Assembly (NCBI GenBank): GCA_037833965.1 | Contig: AP031351.1 | Location: forward strand, 3,670,501-3,734,500 | Length of the DNA: 64,000 nt | Origin: Marchantia polymorpha subsp. ruderalis | Lineage: Eukaryota > Streptophyta > Marchantiopsida > Marchantiales > Marchantiaceae | Direction of reading: 5' to 3' | Shown here: positions 11,801 through 23,566 of the stretch, piece after piece | How the letters are laid out: each line of letters begins with the position of its first letter | Position numbering within the stretch: the stretch's first letter is position 1 | Translations under genes and position numbers: made by a program | Notes under the pieces: model-generated | The model's database searches: none | What the model was told of the DNA's origin: nothing | What the model saw: only the letters and a program-made list of their open reading frames with translations

Positions 11801-13940
11801 AAAGAATCTTCAAGTCAACTACTTTGAACTTTTAAACTTTCTTACTCTTAAAAAAAATTTAGAAAATTAAACTTGACATAAATTTAGAATTAATGTTAGA
11901 TAAAAAAACACTATAGCAAATTATATCACATACTTCAAATATATTTTATATTTTAATAATTTTTAATATATAAATAAATATAATTTATGAATTTTTATAT
12001 CAATATAACATTATTGATAATGAAGTGTTTAGCTTTGTTATTCTAAGACTCTTGGAAAAATTTATACTACAAAAAAGATTTACCAATTTGAGAACAAACA
12101 TACATTATTTACAATGGCCAGATTTTAATACTATCACCTAGAGTCACATCAGTATGCGCAACATAAAAAATAACACTGATATTATAAATATAATGTTTTT
12201 AATATCATCATTATTTATTGATAATTTAAAATGTTTCATCATGACAACATATGAATAATGCAATTGTTTTCTTTTCTTTTGAGATTCCATACTATCAAAA
12301 TTAAACATTATACACATAATCATGTGAATAAACATTGTTCACGCAATTGTTAAATATAAATTTCAAAGATTATCAAGGCCAAATGACATCTAAATCACTT
12401 CATTAATTTCAGAATTTAGGAAATTTTTTTTCTACATGTAATAAGCATTATTCTATTTATGATCATGAAACAAAGAAAGAAGTAGCCATGCAACTATTTA
12501 GGTCTACAAACTTTACAAGAAACAAAAAATCTGCCACTATAAAATCGGTAAGAAAAAAAATTAATTAGATAATAATTCATAGAAACTTGAAGATCTGGAT
12601 ATATTATTATTGAGAAGAGAGTTCTATGAGGCACGGAAAACAATGATGTAAATTTGGCATTCGAACTAGATTCAGTAGAACTATGATACAAGTGAACTGT
12701 CGACAACAATGATCGAGTAAGACGGTCAAAAACTGATTTCAACTCTCTTCTACACATGACTGTCAGACCTATCTTAACTATCTATATTTTCAGTCTACCT
12801 ACAGCAGACATTGCTTTCATTAAGATATGTTCGACAATTGATTCTTGCAATTATTATTTTTTTAGATTTCATGCTATTAAAGTTAAACATTTACACATTA
12901 CCATCAACATCGTTTAGCATAATTGTTTAATATAGATTTTTAAAATTATCAAGTACAAGGAATATCTAAAACAATTTTTAATTTCAGAGTTTAGCTATGT
13001 AATAATAATATAAATCAAATTTTTATATAAAATTGTTTGTTTACATTTAAAACACTTTTTATAAAAAAACGAGTATAGTTAATAATAGTCTTATCATAAT
13101 ACTTTTATTATAATTTGAATTATTTAGCCTTAATACTTTTTTAATCAGTATATCAGTACCAATCAATATGATATATCAATTTTAAAAAATTCATTCTTCT
13201 ATTGGATTTATTTGTTGTATAATCAATAATCTTATTATTGATCATATATATTTTCTAATTAAAAAAATATTTTATCAACATCTGAAAATTAATTATCAAT
13301 CATTTTTTTAACATTTCAGAAATTTTTAAATTTAAAATGTAAAATATATGTATTTTACTTATTTTGTAGAAAATATATATGTGATTTTCAAAAAAATAGT
13401 GTGATTGATTTAACAGATTTTTTTAATATATTTTTAATATTATATCAAATAGTTTAGATGAAACTTGAGTTCTAGTGAAATTATATAAATAAATTACTAC
13501 ATCAAAAATTTATTACTGTTAGTTATATTTAAAATTAGATGAATTTGTTGGGAAAAAATACTTATTTTTTGCTTAATATTATAAAAAAATATATGAAATT
13601 TCTTCTTTATAAATACTTGTAAAAGTAGAAGAATTAAAAAATTGAATAGTTTTCTCTAGGGTTCCATTCTATCTTTCTTTTCAATTGAATTTAGTATCTA
13701 GAATTATATCTATCGGTTAAACATGAGTATTGTTTCATTGCAATGTAAATGGCAGACTGCATAATTCTTAAAATTTAAAATTAACTATTAGATTAAAAGG
13801 AATAAAGATTATCTAGATTGATCATCGGTGATTATAAATATTTTGTATATTACCAAAACAATTATTATCACCCATATATAAAGTCATGACGATATATTTC
13901 TTGATTTAACATCTTTTTCTATAATTAATTTTTGAATGAA
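8891..13940. other. A+T-rich gene desert
   Basis: Composition is dominated by A and T with poly-A/poly-T runs and frequent stops in all frames. The few open frames (such as 12494-12757 minus) have no recognisable content. The only structure seen is a diverged direct repeat at 12240-12985, listed separately. Confidence 0.6.
12240..12985. repeat. Two diverged direct repeats inside the A+T desert
   Basis: Copies at about 12250-12420 and 12840-12985 share phrases in the same order: TTTTAGATT/TTTGAGATT..CAT(A/G)CTAT, AAA(A/G)TTAAACAT..ACACAT, TCACGCAATTGTTAAATATA versus GCATAATTGTTTAATATAG, AATTATCAAG versus GATTATCAAG, and TTAATTTCAGA(A/G)TTTAG. They are old copies of an unidentified element with no coding potential seen. 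Confidence 0.6.
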
Positions 13941-14513
13941 ATAAATGGTTTAAAATTCGTAAAGCTCGGAATCAACTGTCGATTGGTTTTGACCTGTTAC
14001 TTTTATCGCAAAAAACCAACTCTTGAAGTAACTAACTTTCAAACAACTTGTGACAAGGGTCATATGGGAGGACACTGAGATGATTGAGCAGTCCTTTTTG
14101 GTTGGACACCATAAGCCTGCCGGCAAAGAGATGAGACGAAAGAGCACTTTCGCCCCCATTAGGAGAGGAAGACAAATTGGAAAACCTTGCCAATAGTCAA
14201 ACATAAATTCCTGGCTCAAACGAAAGTCCAAGAGATGCACTACGGTCCCAACTGGGAAGGCCAGAGAACACCAAACTAGTTGCCGAGAATCAAACAAAGT
14301 AATTTCCCTGGCTACCAGGAACCGAAGAGATATGACAGATCAACTCGGCCCCCACTTGGAAGGGAGAAAAATCAGAGAAAATAACCCCACGGCTAACTCG
14401 AAAACCGGTACCCCTCTGAAAGATCCGGATCCTTCTGGCACTTCTAATCAACCTGAGGCACGATCTAGAAACCCTCGTACCTCCAATCACATTCGGTGCT
14501 CCTATGAGACCAG

Positions 14514-14519
14514 CACGTG
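14514..14519. promoter_or_regulatory. G-box core CACGTG upstream of the bZIP gene
   Basis: This is a perfect CACGTG palindrome about 1 kb upstream of the bZIP start codon. A second copy lies at 15350-15355 within the probable leader. G-boxes are bound by plant bZIP and bHLH factors, so self-regulation is possible but purely inferred. Confidence 0.35.
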
Positions 14520-15109
14520 CGACACTGTCCGTCAACATTGCACCATAAAACTCAACAATCTCCGGTCGCCATCATCTACCGAGCTATGAGACAAGCGAAG
14601 CCCCTTCTTCCAGTCAAGTGGTGTGGGACCGACCCCTACCCTGACGACGACGGACGGACGGACAGACAGACGGACGGACCGGGCCGCCAGCGTTCACATT
14701 TATTTATATGCGTGGATGAAAAAGGGGAAAAAGAAATAAGACGCAAAGGCTTAATCATTACTAACGGACCAGGTAGATCGACGCAAGTGGGGAGGTCCTG
14801 GGCTGGGCAGGGCAGGGCGGAGTCGTCCGTCCTGGCGGGCAGCAGGCGCGGCCGGGTGAAAATGCGCGCGGCCCGGTTAATGGAAAGCGGGAGCGTGGTG
14901 GGGGAGGAAGAGGCGACAGGCGATTCTCTCGGTACATTGCTCGTTCCTCGATCCCTTCTGGTTCGGGCAGTAGACACCGCCCCGAGAACGGGCGAAAGTC
15001 AGCTGCAGTTGTACTCTCCCTCCAGTACAAAGTGTCCTGTCTTCCCCTCCCTGGGACGATATTCATCTCTTACGAATTATTCGGCCTCGAGACAGAGACA
15101 TCGACATTT

Positions 15110-15345
15110 AGACAGAGAGAGGGAGAGAGAGAGAGAGAAAAAAGATCAGACGAGAGCACAAGAGAAGAAGACCGTGGAGCTTTTTTCTTGCTCACACGTC
15201 GGAGGAGGAGAAGAAGAACGAGATTTTTGCCATTTGGCTCGCTTTTAGGTAGAGAGGAGGAGGAGGAGGAGAAGAAAACGGATCTCCACACGAGAGGAGG
15301 AGCCGTCGACGGAAGAGGTGGTAGAAGAAGAAGAAGGAGAAGAAG
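15110..15345 (+). repeat. Purine-rich GA/GAA/GGA low-complexity tract
   Basis: Successive GAGAGA, GAAGAAG, GGAGGAGGAG and AGAAGAAGAAG runs make this stretch almost pure purine on the plus strand. It lies 200-450 bases before the bZIP start and is probably in the 5' leader. It explains the misleading charged or Pro/Leu-rich open frames on both strands. Confidence 0.8.
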
Positions 15346-15553
15346 AAAACACGTGGTCGCGGTGGAGTGTTCTTTGGCGGTCGGCGTGGTTGGTGGTGGT
15401 GGTGTCGGTTGCGATTTGTTCTTTTGTGGGAAGAGGAGAGTTGTGGGATTATTGAGAAGCGGGGAAGAGAAAATCTGTGAGAGTGTAGAGTGACAGGAGT
15501 GCGTGCTTTCTTGAACGGCAAGGAAGAGTATTTTTTTTCTATAGCGCACAGTC

Positions 15554-17747
15554 ATGTGTCGTCCACCAGATGTGACGACGCCCTCCATTCTCCCAATCGG
15601 GAGAAGGAGAGATGTGAACCCGTCCTCATGGACGCCTGATCCTCGGACCAATTGGGGCGCTCCTCCGCCCCAGGCTGCCGGAAGCTCTTGGCCGTCATGG
15701 GTGGAGTTTTTCAACTACCCACAAGCAGGGTATTGTTTTCTCATTCACTACTGTTTTTCGTTAATCGTGGTGCTGCTAATCGTGTTTGTCTATGTTGTGG
15801 CCTCGTGCATATTACTATGAGATCCTTTGAGGAGGGAAGCCGCAGCACATGGTAATGGGGCTTGAAGAAGTAGAATTATTTGATTTGTATGTGCCCGGAA
15901 ATAGAGACCGCTCGAAATTGGAACCCTGTATTGTTTGCTACATCCTAGCGTTGTGAGCTCATTTTCGAGACTGGAAAGGCCGGGTTTTCACCGTATTGTT
16001 ATGTTGTTGTCAGATTTCCGAAGGACGATGTTTGTGCATCAAATGTGATCGACGCAGCACCTTTGGGCTCTCTTTTGGCTTCTGCTCTCGCACAGCAAGA
16101 AGTGCCGAAGACATGGCAGCCACAACCAAATTGGGCTACGCCGCAGTCGAACTCGTTTTACTGCGACACCCAAGCTATGCTTTCGTCGTATGGTGGTGGT
16201 ATGGATGGTGGTGCTGCACACTTGCAGTCGACACAGGGTCCCGCATCCGAGATGGGAATCGCGACCACAAGCTCGATTGCGGCGACCGAAGAGCCTCTGT
16301 CTTTGGAGGGCATGGAGAGGCTCAAGGAAGAGGACAAGTCGCAGGGAGGGCCTTGGGTCGAGGAGGTCATCCAGGAGGGTCGTTTAGAACAGGACACTTC
16401 CGCCAAGAAATTGTGCAATCCCTCCCCCAAGATTGCGAAAGCCGCATGCCAGAAGCCTAAACCGGCAGTACGACCCGGAGTGAAGAAGGAGACGACGAGT
16501 CCGAAAGATGTATGCATGTTGGATTCCGACATGGAGGGGTCGGATGACGATGGAGAGGGAACTCCTGTCATCAGCGAGAAGCGCCGAAAGAGGTGCGACT
16601 ATTTTCGAAGGCATATGTTCGGAGCATCAGTTTGTCAACTGATGGTGGATGGTGGTTCACTATATGGTCGTTCTTTTATTTCTCCCTGACTCAAGGCTAG
16701 TGTATCTATGTCGAGATCGGGATATCTTGTGGTAGGTTCTGAGCTTGGTTGCTTTTTCCTGAAGAGAATGCATCAAATGTTTATGTGCCGATGACCGACC
16801 GTAGCATTTTTCTTGTGCAGGATGTTGTCGAATCGGGCTTCCGCTCAGCGTTCAAGGCAGCGTCGGCAGGAGAGACTCGATACGCTTGAAGTGCTGGTAA
16901 GCTCAAGTCTTTTGCGGTAGTCACGAGAAACATCTGTCAAATTGTCATCTGCTGCGAAGTTGTCATTCTGTACAAGGAATTCTGAGACAAATCTGTGGCG
17001 TGTGTTGGCTTCGTGCAGGTTGCACAGCTCCGGGTGGAAAATGCCGCGCTCACGCGCAAGGCTAACAGTGCAGTAGCCACTGCGAAGAAGTTGGAGCATG
17101 AGAACAAGGTACTCCGAGAGCGGTTGGAATCGAAAGATCAAAATCGAGGAGGTCGGGACCAAAACTCTCGGCTCAAGGATGCTTTAGACACCGATGATCA
17201 GAGTCTTCAGACGACCGGAGGCAACAGTGCCGGAGTAAAATTACCAGAAACTGGGACAATCTCAATGAAGGCTCGAACTGGAGACAGCGACAGTTCTTCC
17301 GAGAATAGCGATCCAAACAAGCAAGACGGAGAGCAGAGCGTGAATAACACTTTGAATAATGTGAACAGCGCAAACACCAACAACGCGCGGTCGACAAGTC
17401 AAAGCTCGAAGAAATCAAAGCGTAGCTGCGAAGATGCTATGGAGAAAGAGTGGAGCTTCAACTCGAGCTTCAGTTCTGTTTTCAATTCAGAAAACATGGA
17501 ACAGGCCGGGAATGCCACGTGCAAGATGTCTAAGCAGAGAAGCGCACCCCGCCTTGGAGTAACGCCCGAGTATTCGCAAGATTACGAAGCGATGAAGGGT
17601 GTGTCGGTGATCTTACCGCAAACCCCAGCCTTCCAAGAGCTGGCAGAGTTCGATATAGACCTCGAACATAGCCCCGATATTGACAAGAAATTACTGGAGT
17701 CGGTGGAGGAGATCTGGATGTTCTCGGACGACGTCTGCTTCAAATAA
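15554..17747 (+). CDS. bZIP transcription factor (four exons, 519 residues)
   Basis: Exons inferred from splice sites: 15554-15729, 16014-16592, 16821-16896, 17019-17747 (stop TAA). All joins keep frame, with acceptors TGTTGTCAG, TCTTGTGCAG and TTCGTGCAG. Residues 248-252 (KRRKR) form a nuclear-localisation and basic stretch. The DNA-contact signature NRASAQRSR at 256-264 has the canonical N-x7-R. The first zipper leucine follows at the canonical distance, with heptads L274, L281, L288, A295, L302, L309. Exon 3 (76 nt) encodes just the basic region and hinge. The N-terminal ~245 residues are Pro/Ser/acidic with a DSDMEGSDDDGEG patch before the basic region. The C-terminal part is Ser/Asn-rich and ends in an acidic helix (LLESVEEIWMFSDD), plausibly activation surfaces. 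It should act as a nuclear dimeric DNA-binding regulator. The basic region mixes features of several plant bZIP groups (MLSNR as in S/C, SAQRSR as in E), so I do not assign a subgroup. Confidence 0.93.
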
Positions 17748-18412
17748 ACTCATATGCTGAAGAAACGGATGAGTCGAGAAGAGAAGTAATGAACTAATCA
17801 CCGACCAAACCACCTCAAACATCATACTTCCTCTCGCTCGAGTTAACTAGTAGGGAAATCGTAAGTCAGTGCCGTGTTTCGAAGGAGTTGCGAACTCTTT
17901 CAATCTTTTCCGTGAACTATACACAAACGCTTGTCCATCGGATCCGTGCCACAAATAACGGACTTGGATACTCCAATTTCTTCGGTGTCTTCATATTGTA
18001 GATGTACTGTAATTACTAATAGTGGTCTTTGATTCCTGGTTGTCATGTCACCGTCCCATGCTAACGGAACTTGTATATTGACGAGAGAAGTCACTTCATT
18101 ACAATTTTCTGTTCTGTCGCTCTTTACACTTCTGCGTTTCCATCTGGCTGCCATTTTCACTGCCTCGACTCACCGGCCTTGCCGAAAATAGTATGCAGTA
18201 TAAATTTGCAATTGCTGCTGTCTCGCCCGTGTCTCTTCTCTCTCTCTCTCTCTCTCTCGCCTCGCTAATCATCAGCTTTTACAAATTGCACTGCGATTCT
18301 TCGGCAGGCCGGCGTCGGATGGTACATGCCAGACGCGGGCCTGATGTCTCGGGCCGTGCGATCTGCTGGCGATTCAGACAAAATCACTCGGTCAAACAGA
18401 TTATGATCCATC
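17748..18412 (+). other. 3' flank of the bZIP gene
   Basis: Probably begins with the 3' UTR. A long CT dinucleotide tract lies at about 18236-18262. No gene was recognised. Confidence 0.45.
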
Positions 18413-18450
18413 CAATATATCCGCTAGTTGGAGGTCTAGCGGATATATTG
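18413..18450. repeat. Perfect hairpin, 15-bp arms, 8-nt loop
   Basis: CAATATATCCGCTAG (18413-18427) and CTAGCGGATATATTG (18436-18450) are exact reverse complements separated by TTGGAGGT. It stands alone about 670 bases downstream of the bZIP stop. Arms are shorter than usual for a plant miRNA precursor. It could be a small foldback insertion or a transcript-end structure. Confidence 0.85.
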
Positions 18451-21400
18451 TCGATACAGTCATCGCTACGAGGCCTAGAGGGTTCGCCGAATGCACGAAA
18501 TGTATCTTCGCATGTTCATGTTGGACGGTGAAGGCAGCGAGTGTACATGGAGCGGACGAACGAGTGATAATCATTTCAATCTGCATTACCTTTCAGTCCT
18601 GTCGGTGGCAAGACCTGATGTCGAGGCTTCCAATCGCAGTCTGATTCTTTCAGACGACAGGGCAGACTGAAACTATTAACTCGAGACTCGTCCGCAGGCG
18701 GGCCGGCGGAACACAAGCAACACATGTGAGCTGGGCCTGACGAGAACGACGACCGGGGGGAATGGCATCTGCGCAGCGAGAAAGTAAACGCGAAACATTC
18801 ATAGCCTCTGCCGTCGAGGGGTCGAGGTTCCCGAGACGGAGGGGGGGGGTGGGGGTGGAATCTACAGCCATCGTACCGAGCAACCAAATCTAGAATAATC
18901 GCGGGCGAAGTGCAACTCGACGACATGTGGTATGAGCCCGGGGCGTACGACCTGGAGACTGGAATACGGTACCAGCAGAGGTAGCCAGCGCCGCTGGCTT
19001 GCGTCTCACGGCAGGGGCGTGAGCGAACGAGCGAGCGTCTCCCTCGAGGAGGAAGAGCCTTGTCCTGCGAGCGCACAGTGGCGTCCTTGCGACTGCATTC
19101 ATGCGTTCCATGTTTACGGAAGCGCCTCTTTCCAACCACTTCGCAACGCAAAGTGCCCTCTCGCGCCCTGACACCCAACGAACCTCCTCATACGCTTCTG
19201 TATATGTTCGTGGCCCCTCGGTGGGCCCGTGCCAGTCTGCTTAGCCTCTAGTGCCGGTGATGTACGACCTACTGTACCTGCCCCCACAGGGAAAACATTG
19301 TCCCTGACCGGCGACCGGCTTCCCCTCCCGTCGTCCCCTCCACTTGCCTTATCCTCTCGTGTTGCCTGACGACCGACCTCGACCTCGACCAAACTTCGAA
19401 CTGCGTCCGTCCGTCCCTCAGTGGGACCCAGTGCAAAATGCGTCCGTCCGTCCGTCCGTCCGTCCGTCCGGCAGGCTCCAAGCTCCAGGCTCGAACAGCT
19501 CTGGTCACTGGGTCCCGTGGGCAGAGGGGGCTGCTAGAAGGAGCATTAAAGGCCGGGAACGGAATTTACCGGGCCTTGCGTCCGCGTCCTGCCCGCTCGA
19601 TTTGTCGTGTGCCCCTGGGCGACGGCTGTCTTCGAATCGGGGCCAATTATGTCCGTCTGTCAATGGCTGTCGTCGGAGAGACTGTCGAGCTGATGCATGC
19701 GCTGACACGGCCAGCCGATGGGACGCCCAAGGGTCGTCGTCGGGGGAGTGAGGGAGGGCATCGCGCAAGCCGCATTCGTGCATTCGTTCCTCCGTTCATT
19801 CATGCATTCATCCATCCATACATTCGCGAATCGTGGCCAAAATCGTCAGAGGTCTTTGGCCCTGTGCGAAATTCTTCCCAGTCGGTTATGGACATGGTCG
19901 ATTCCTTCTTCGGTCGTGTGGGCATGTGAGCTCGACGACGCGCAAAGAATCCACCCCCCTCCCCCACGGCGTATTGCGCAGGCATTGCATGCCCATGTCC
20001 GTGTTCGTGTCCGCGATCCCCAGACATCAAATTGCCCAGATAGTGTGTCGATATGATTCCTCGAATGAACGGCATCTCCATCCCAGGAAAGCTCATTATG
20101 TCAAGCCATAGGGTAAAACACTACTTCCATTAATCTGGCGCCGATGCCCCCACCCAGAGGATCAAATCTTCACACAATCATCCACTGCAGCACCGGAGAA
20201 CGTGTCCTCGCGAATCTGCTTCGCTTTGGGTAAAAGTGCCTTCCTTCCTTCCTTCCTTTCTATCATATCCGAAATGGCAACCGGCAACACGACAAATCTC
20301 AGGTTCGTTCGGTGTTTCGCCCAGGGCAAAAGGCAATTCGATTCCACAACATTGAACGACCCCTCCCTTCGTGGGGCCGTTTCAACCCGAGCCCGAAACA
20401 TAACCAAGCTGGCAGCAGTAGAAATAGTAGAAGCAGTAGGCCTGTCGGGGTTTTGTCACTGACTGACAGAATGACTGACCTTTGATGCTACGAGAGTGGG
20501 AGCAGGAGGGTACGGACCTTAGGGGGGCTTCCTTCCTCATCCTCTTCCTCCTTCCTTCTTGTCCGAAGTAGATATGGCAGCACGCATACATAAACAGGAA
20601 GGACGGACTTCGCAGCCATGGTGGTCAGCAGAACCTCCACAGAGCTTCTAGAGTGTCCTCCAGGCCTCTACTACTACACCTCTACACTGTACGAGCGATG
20701 AACGTCGCGAACATGAACATGAACATGCGTAGAGAATCCCGCCCCGACCTACTCTCATCCCTCGCCATCATGAGCATCATGCACCACGGACGCCGAAGCC
20801 TAGCCTAGACTAGCCTAGCCTCGACCTCGACCTCCTTGTGTCGGCCAGCTTTTCCTTTGGTTCATGTCTCTCCATGTCCATGTCTCACAACTAAATTGTG
20901 AGCAGATTTGGAGCTGCATTTACTTCGGAATCCGGATCCGGAAGCTGAAGAGTAGGACACAGTATTGAGCATGTGTTCGAGAAGACTGTGGAAGCATCCA
21001 TGGACTCGATCGAAAGCAAGCCACGAGTGAAATATGTGTTTTCCTCAGACTTCGGGATTCAATTCTTCGCTGAGAGGGTGTAAAAACAAAGAGGCAAGGA
21101 TACCTCGACATCCACAACACTACTATGAAACTAAAAAGAAAATGATAAAATTTATATGAATGAATATATATACTAGATATAACTAGAAAATACAAAAGTT
21201 AAAAAATATTAAAAGTTTTTTTCCTGAAGAACATGCTTATCATTGAATTAAAATTTTCATTTTCAGCTGTGAATTGACGTGGAGGGATACTTCGATCGGA
21301 ACCTTTCATCCGCGAGTGACACATCTTCTCCCAATCGATCCATCACTAATCTTCGATACGAGCGATTCCCCCATCTCACCCTTCCTTCCCATCCGTGCGA

Positions 21401-21665
21401 TAATTGTGGCTCTTATGCGGATTCAAGTGAAGGTAAGATGATTCTGCCCATGTCTTATTCTACTTGATTCTCTTCCATAATTCCGCATTTTTGCATTTAG
21501 AATCTCGAATCCACCACCAAGGACTATGGGAAGTACGCGTGCGAGGAAAATCCATGTGCTCGTTAGTTAGTTCGCTGTGTAGAAGGGTAGCACTTTCCTA
21601 AATAGGTTGTGAACTGTTTTCACACCTAGCGGGCTCCAAAAAGGGCGTTCACTGATTATTATCTT
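18451..21665. other. G+C-rich intergenic block with microsatellites, no supported gene
   Basis: Many open frames overlap on both strands (for example 18576-19178 minus, 19344-19751 plus, 19438-19929 plus), but they compete with each other and show no domain. Simple repeats include CCGT at 19403-19416 and 19441-19470, CATT/CATC runs at 19785-19825, CCTT at 20240-20262, and CCTAG repeats near 20797-20820. The block looks like regulatory or leader-type DNA similar to 14-15 kb. Composition falls back to A+T-rich after ~21,120. Confidence 0.4.
19441..19470. repeat. (CGTC)n microsatellite
   Basis: Seven or more uninterrupted CGTC units, with a shorter CCGTCCGTCC run 35 bases upstream at about 19406-19416. 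It is the longest of the CGTC/GGAC tracts scattered through the G+C-rich blocks of this window. Confidence 0.95.
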
Positions 21666-22038
21666 GTCTTCTTCCCTTCCTATTATTCAACTTAAATTAA
21701 ATTAAATTATGGAAATTAGATGATAAATTATCACTTAATCACCAATAATAAATTATTGATAATTTACACTAAACACAAATCTATCAGGGGAACCACTTCC
21801 AGTATGTATGTAGTAACACTTGGATAAATAGGAGTTCACAGTATTTTGTTGTCTTCTTCCTTTCCTATTATTCACCTTATGGAAATTAGATCATATTATG
21901 GAAATAAGATGATGAATTATCAATCAATCACCAATTAATAATTTTTGATAACTTACACTGAACAGTAAAACTATACTCTATCACGGGAACCCCTTCCAGT
22001 ATAAAGTTGGATAAAAAGTAACAATTGGATAAATAGGA
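21666..22038. repeat. Diverged tandem duplication, ~185-bp unit
   Basis: GTCTTCTTCC occurs at 21666 and 21851. Both copies continue with CCTATTATTCA, TTATGGAAAT(T/A)AGAT, AATCACCAAT, TTGATAA(T/C)TTACACT(A/G)AAC, GGGAACC(A/C)CTTCCAGTAT and TTGGATAAATAGGA. Small insertions and deletions separate them. Non-coding. Confidence 0.85.
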
Positions 22039-22071
22039 CGGAAATCGTGTCTAAAACTGGATGCAAGATAC

Positions 22072-22410
22072 TCATTCGATTTGAAGTTTAGGGTTAGGGT
22101 TTAAACCTTGGAGTGTAGGTTCTGTGGTGCCCATTATCGGTACCATGCTGTCAATGTCACCCAGGAGTAATCCAAGTACGGGCGGCTCCAGGACTAAGCC
22201 TGAAATGTGTGTTTCGATGAATTCTTCGTGTGCTATATATCTGATTTGAACTCTCCCTGACCCGCCTGCTTTGGCCTTGTGCACGTAGATGGCTTACATC
22301 GGCCCACCCATGTAAGCCACGTGCTTGCAGAAAGCCAAAACATGTTCTTGGACAAGGTCTGAAAACATTTCACCATTGAAAGAAAGCCTGCGTATGGGCA
22401 AACAACTGAA
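22072..22410 (-). pseudogene. Coding-like fragment with one in-frame stop, unknown family
   Basis: On the minus strand one frame runs from about 22410 to the stop at 22072, broken once by TAA at 22294-22296. It reads like real protein: NGEMFSDLVQEHVLAFCKHV, then VAYMGGPM, the stop, and IYVHKAKAGGSGRVQIRYIA. I do not recognise the family and no flanking exons were found, so a decayed gene or mobile-element fragment is most likely. The stop sits inside a short inverted repeat (TGGCTTACAT/ATGTAAGCCA, 22290-22319), which could be a local rearrangement. A telomere-like TTTAGGGTTAGGGTTTAAAC lies at about 22086-22105 at its 3' end. Confidence 0.4.
22086..22105. repeat. Short telomere-like motif (TTTAGGG type)
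   Basis: TTTAGGGTTAGGGTTTAAAC contains degenerate plant telomere units and a telo-box core. It is too short to be a telomeric array. It may be an interstitial trace or a telo-box. Confidence 0.5.
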
Positions 22411-22542
22411 TCAATTACGCTCTTCGAAACGAGAAAATCCATTCAAAGTGACAAATCTCTATGGTCAAACCAAAGGCTTCTTTGCTTGAAAGCAAAGAAT
22501 AAAGCTAAACCTCGAAAATTCAATCATTCACTCACTCTTTCT

Positions 22543-22745
22543 AGGATTTTCATCCAACAAACAACTTAAGCAACCAAATCATATATTCATTCATCGAGAG
22601 ACTCCGTTGTCCAAACAATCGACATCTTTTCGAGGATTTTCATCCAACCAACAACTTAAGCAACGAAAACATTCAATCACTCCATCGAGAGACTCCGTAG
22701 TCCAAACTATCGACATCTTTCGAGGATTTTCATCCAACAAAGAAC
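22543..22745. repeat. Tandem array, 90-bp unit, about 2.3 copies
   Basis: AGGATTTTCATCCAAC starts at 22543, 22633 and 22723, an exact 90-base period. Shared blocks in each unit are CAACTTAAGCAAC, TCATCGAGAGACTCCGT or the like, GTCCAAAC(A/T)ATCGACATCTTT. The period is a multiple of three, so the array produces a repeated peptide in the 22607-22966 frame. That frame has no other coding support. Confidence 0.92.
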
Positions 22746-23269
22746 CTAAACTAGCTTCGAAGTCTCCTCCGCCAGCTTTGAATTTTGCAATTTTGCAGCG
22801 ATTTGCCGCCGGAGAGAGCTCGAAGCCCGCCCGCGTTATGTCGAAGGGGTTACCCTACCCTACCCTACAGCCTAACGTCACTTCTGCTTTTGGAAGCTCG
22901 ACTGCCGCCAAATTCACATGTATTCCAAAATATTCTCTAAATAAGTTACGTTCCGGACAGCTCTAGAGACGTCGAAGGTCATGCCTGGTCCTCTGGTCCT
23001 GGTTCGGTCAGGTCCGGTCCTCCGCCCACCAGCCAGCGCCCTCTTGGACCACGGAAGTAGAGTCTATCTTGTCCCATCACATTCCCTACGGAGACTGACT
23101 GACGACGACGGACTTATCCCACTACGACGACGTGACGTGAATCGGATGACGTCATATACTCACGTTTTAAAAGTTTCTGAGTCACAAATAAGACAACAAA
23201 AAGCTGAAAAGACCGCATCAAGTCCAGCGTACGACAAAATGGGTGACATGGACTGGCCCCTATAGTTTC
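22746..23269. other. Intergenic, no supported gene
   Basis: Contains a TACCC-rich run (22850-22867) and GACGACGACGG repeats near 23100. Open frames 22607-22966 and 22981-23265 carry no recognisable domain. Confidence 0.4.
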
Positions 23270-23566
23270 ATCATGAAAATATTACTGTTTCATTTTTTAT
23301 TTTTACATATGGTTAATTTTCCACTAGCCTCTAAAGTGTCATAATGATGTTATGTACTCTCTAGCTTAAATATCTTAAACTGTCTAGATCAACATGTTTT
23401 TCAAACAATGGAGCTTGGGGTGTATAATCGATATGAATGATTGATGTTATATAGATTTCACCAGCACTCAATTGCAATTCATTAAGAATTGATTTTCACA
23501 TAAGCAATGACTGTATGAATGATACCCCAAATATATTGTATGGTAAAGTGTCTTCCCCCCCGACAT

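Larger units (their letters stand above)
13941..15553 (+). promoter_or_regulatory. Upstream region and probable leader of the bZIP gene
   Basis: Composition changes sharply from the A+T desert to G+C-rich DNA near 13,940-14,300. The region holds an ACGGACGGACGGACAGACAG tract (14651-14680), CACGTG G-box cores at 14514-14519 and 15350-15355, and a long purine-rich (GA/GAA) tract from about 15110 to 15345, typical of plant 5' leaders. Long frames on both strands (for example 14517-15248 plus and 15070-15714 minus) arise from this low-complexity sequence and were not accepted as genes. The transcription start could not be placed. Confidence 0.45.

Noticed and set aside
14517-15714. Long open frames on both strands (243 and 214 codons)
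   Set aside because: They run through ACGG and GA-rich low-complexity DNA, overlap each other, and have no conserved content. The bZIP leader explains the region better.
18576-20591. Many overlapping frames of 80-200 codons on both strands
   Set aside because: The stop-poor G+C-rich composition produces them. None has a domain, splice partners or exclusive strand support.
22086-22867. Telomere
   Set aside because: Only a few degenerate TTTAGGG or TACCC units are present, flanked on both sides by ordinary DNA.
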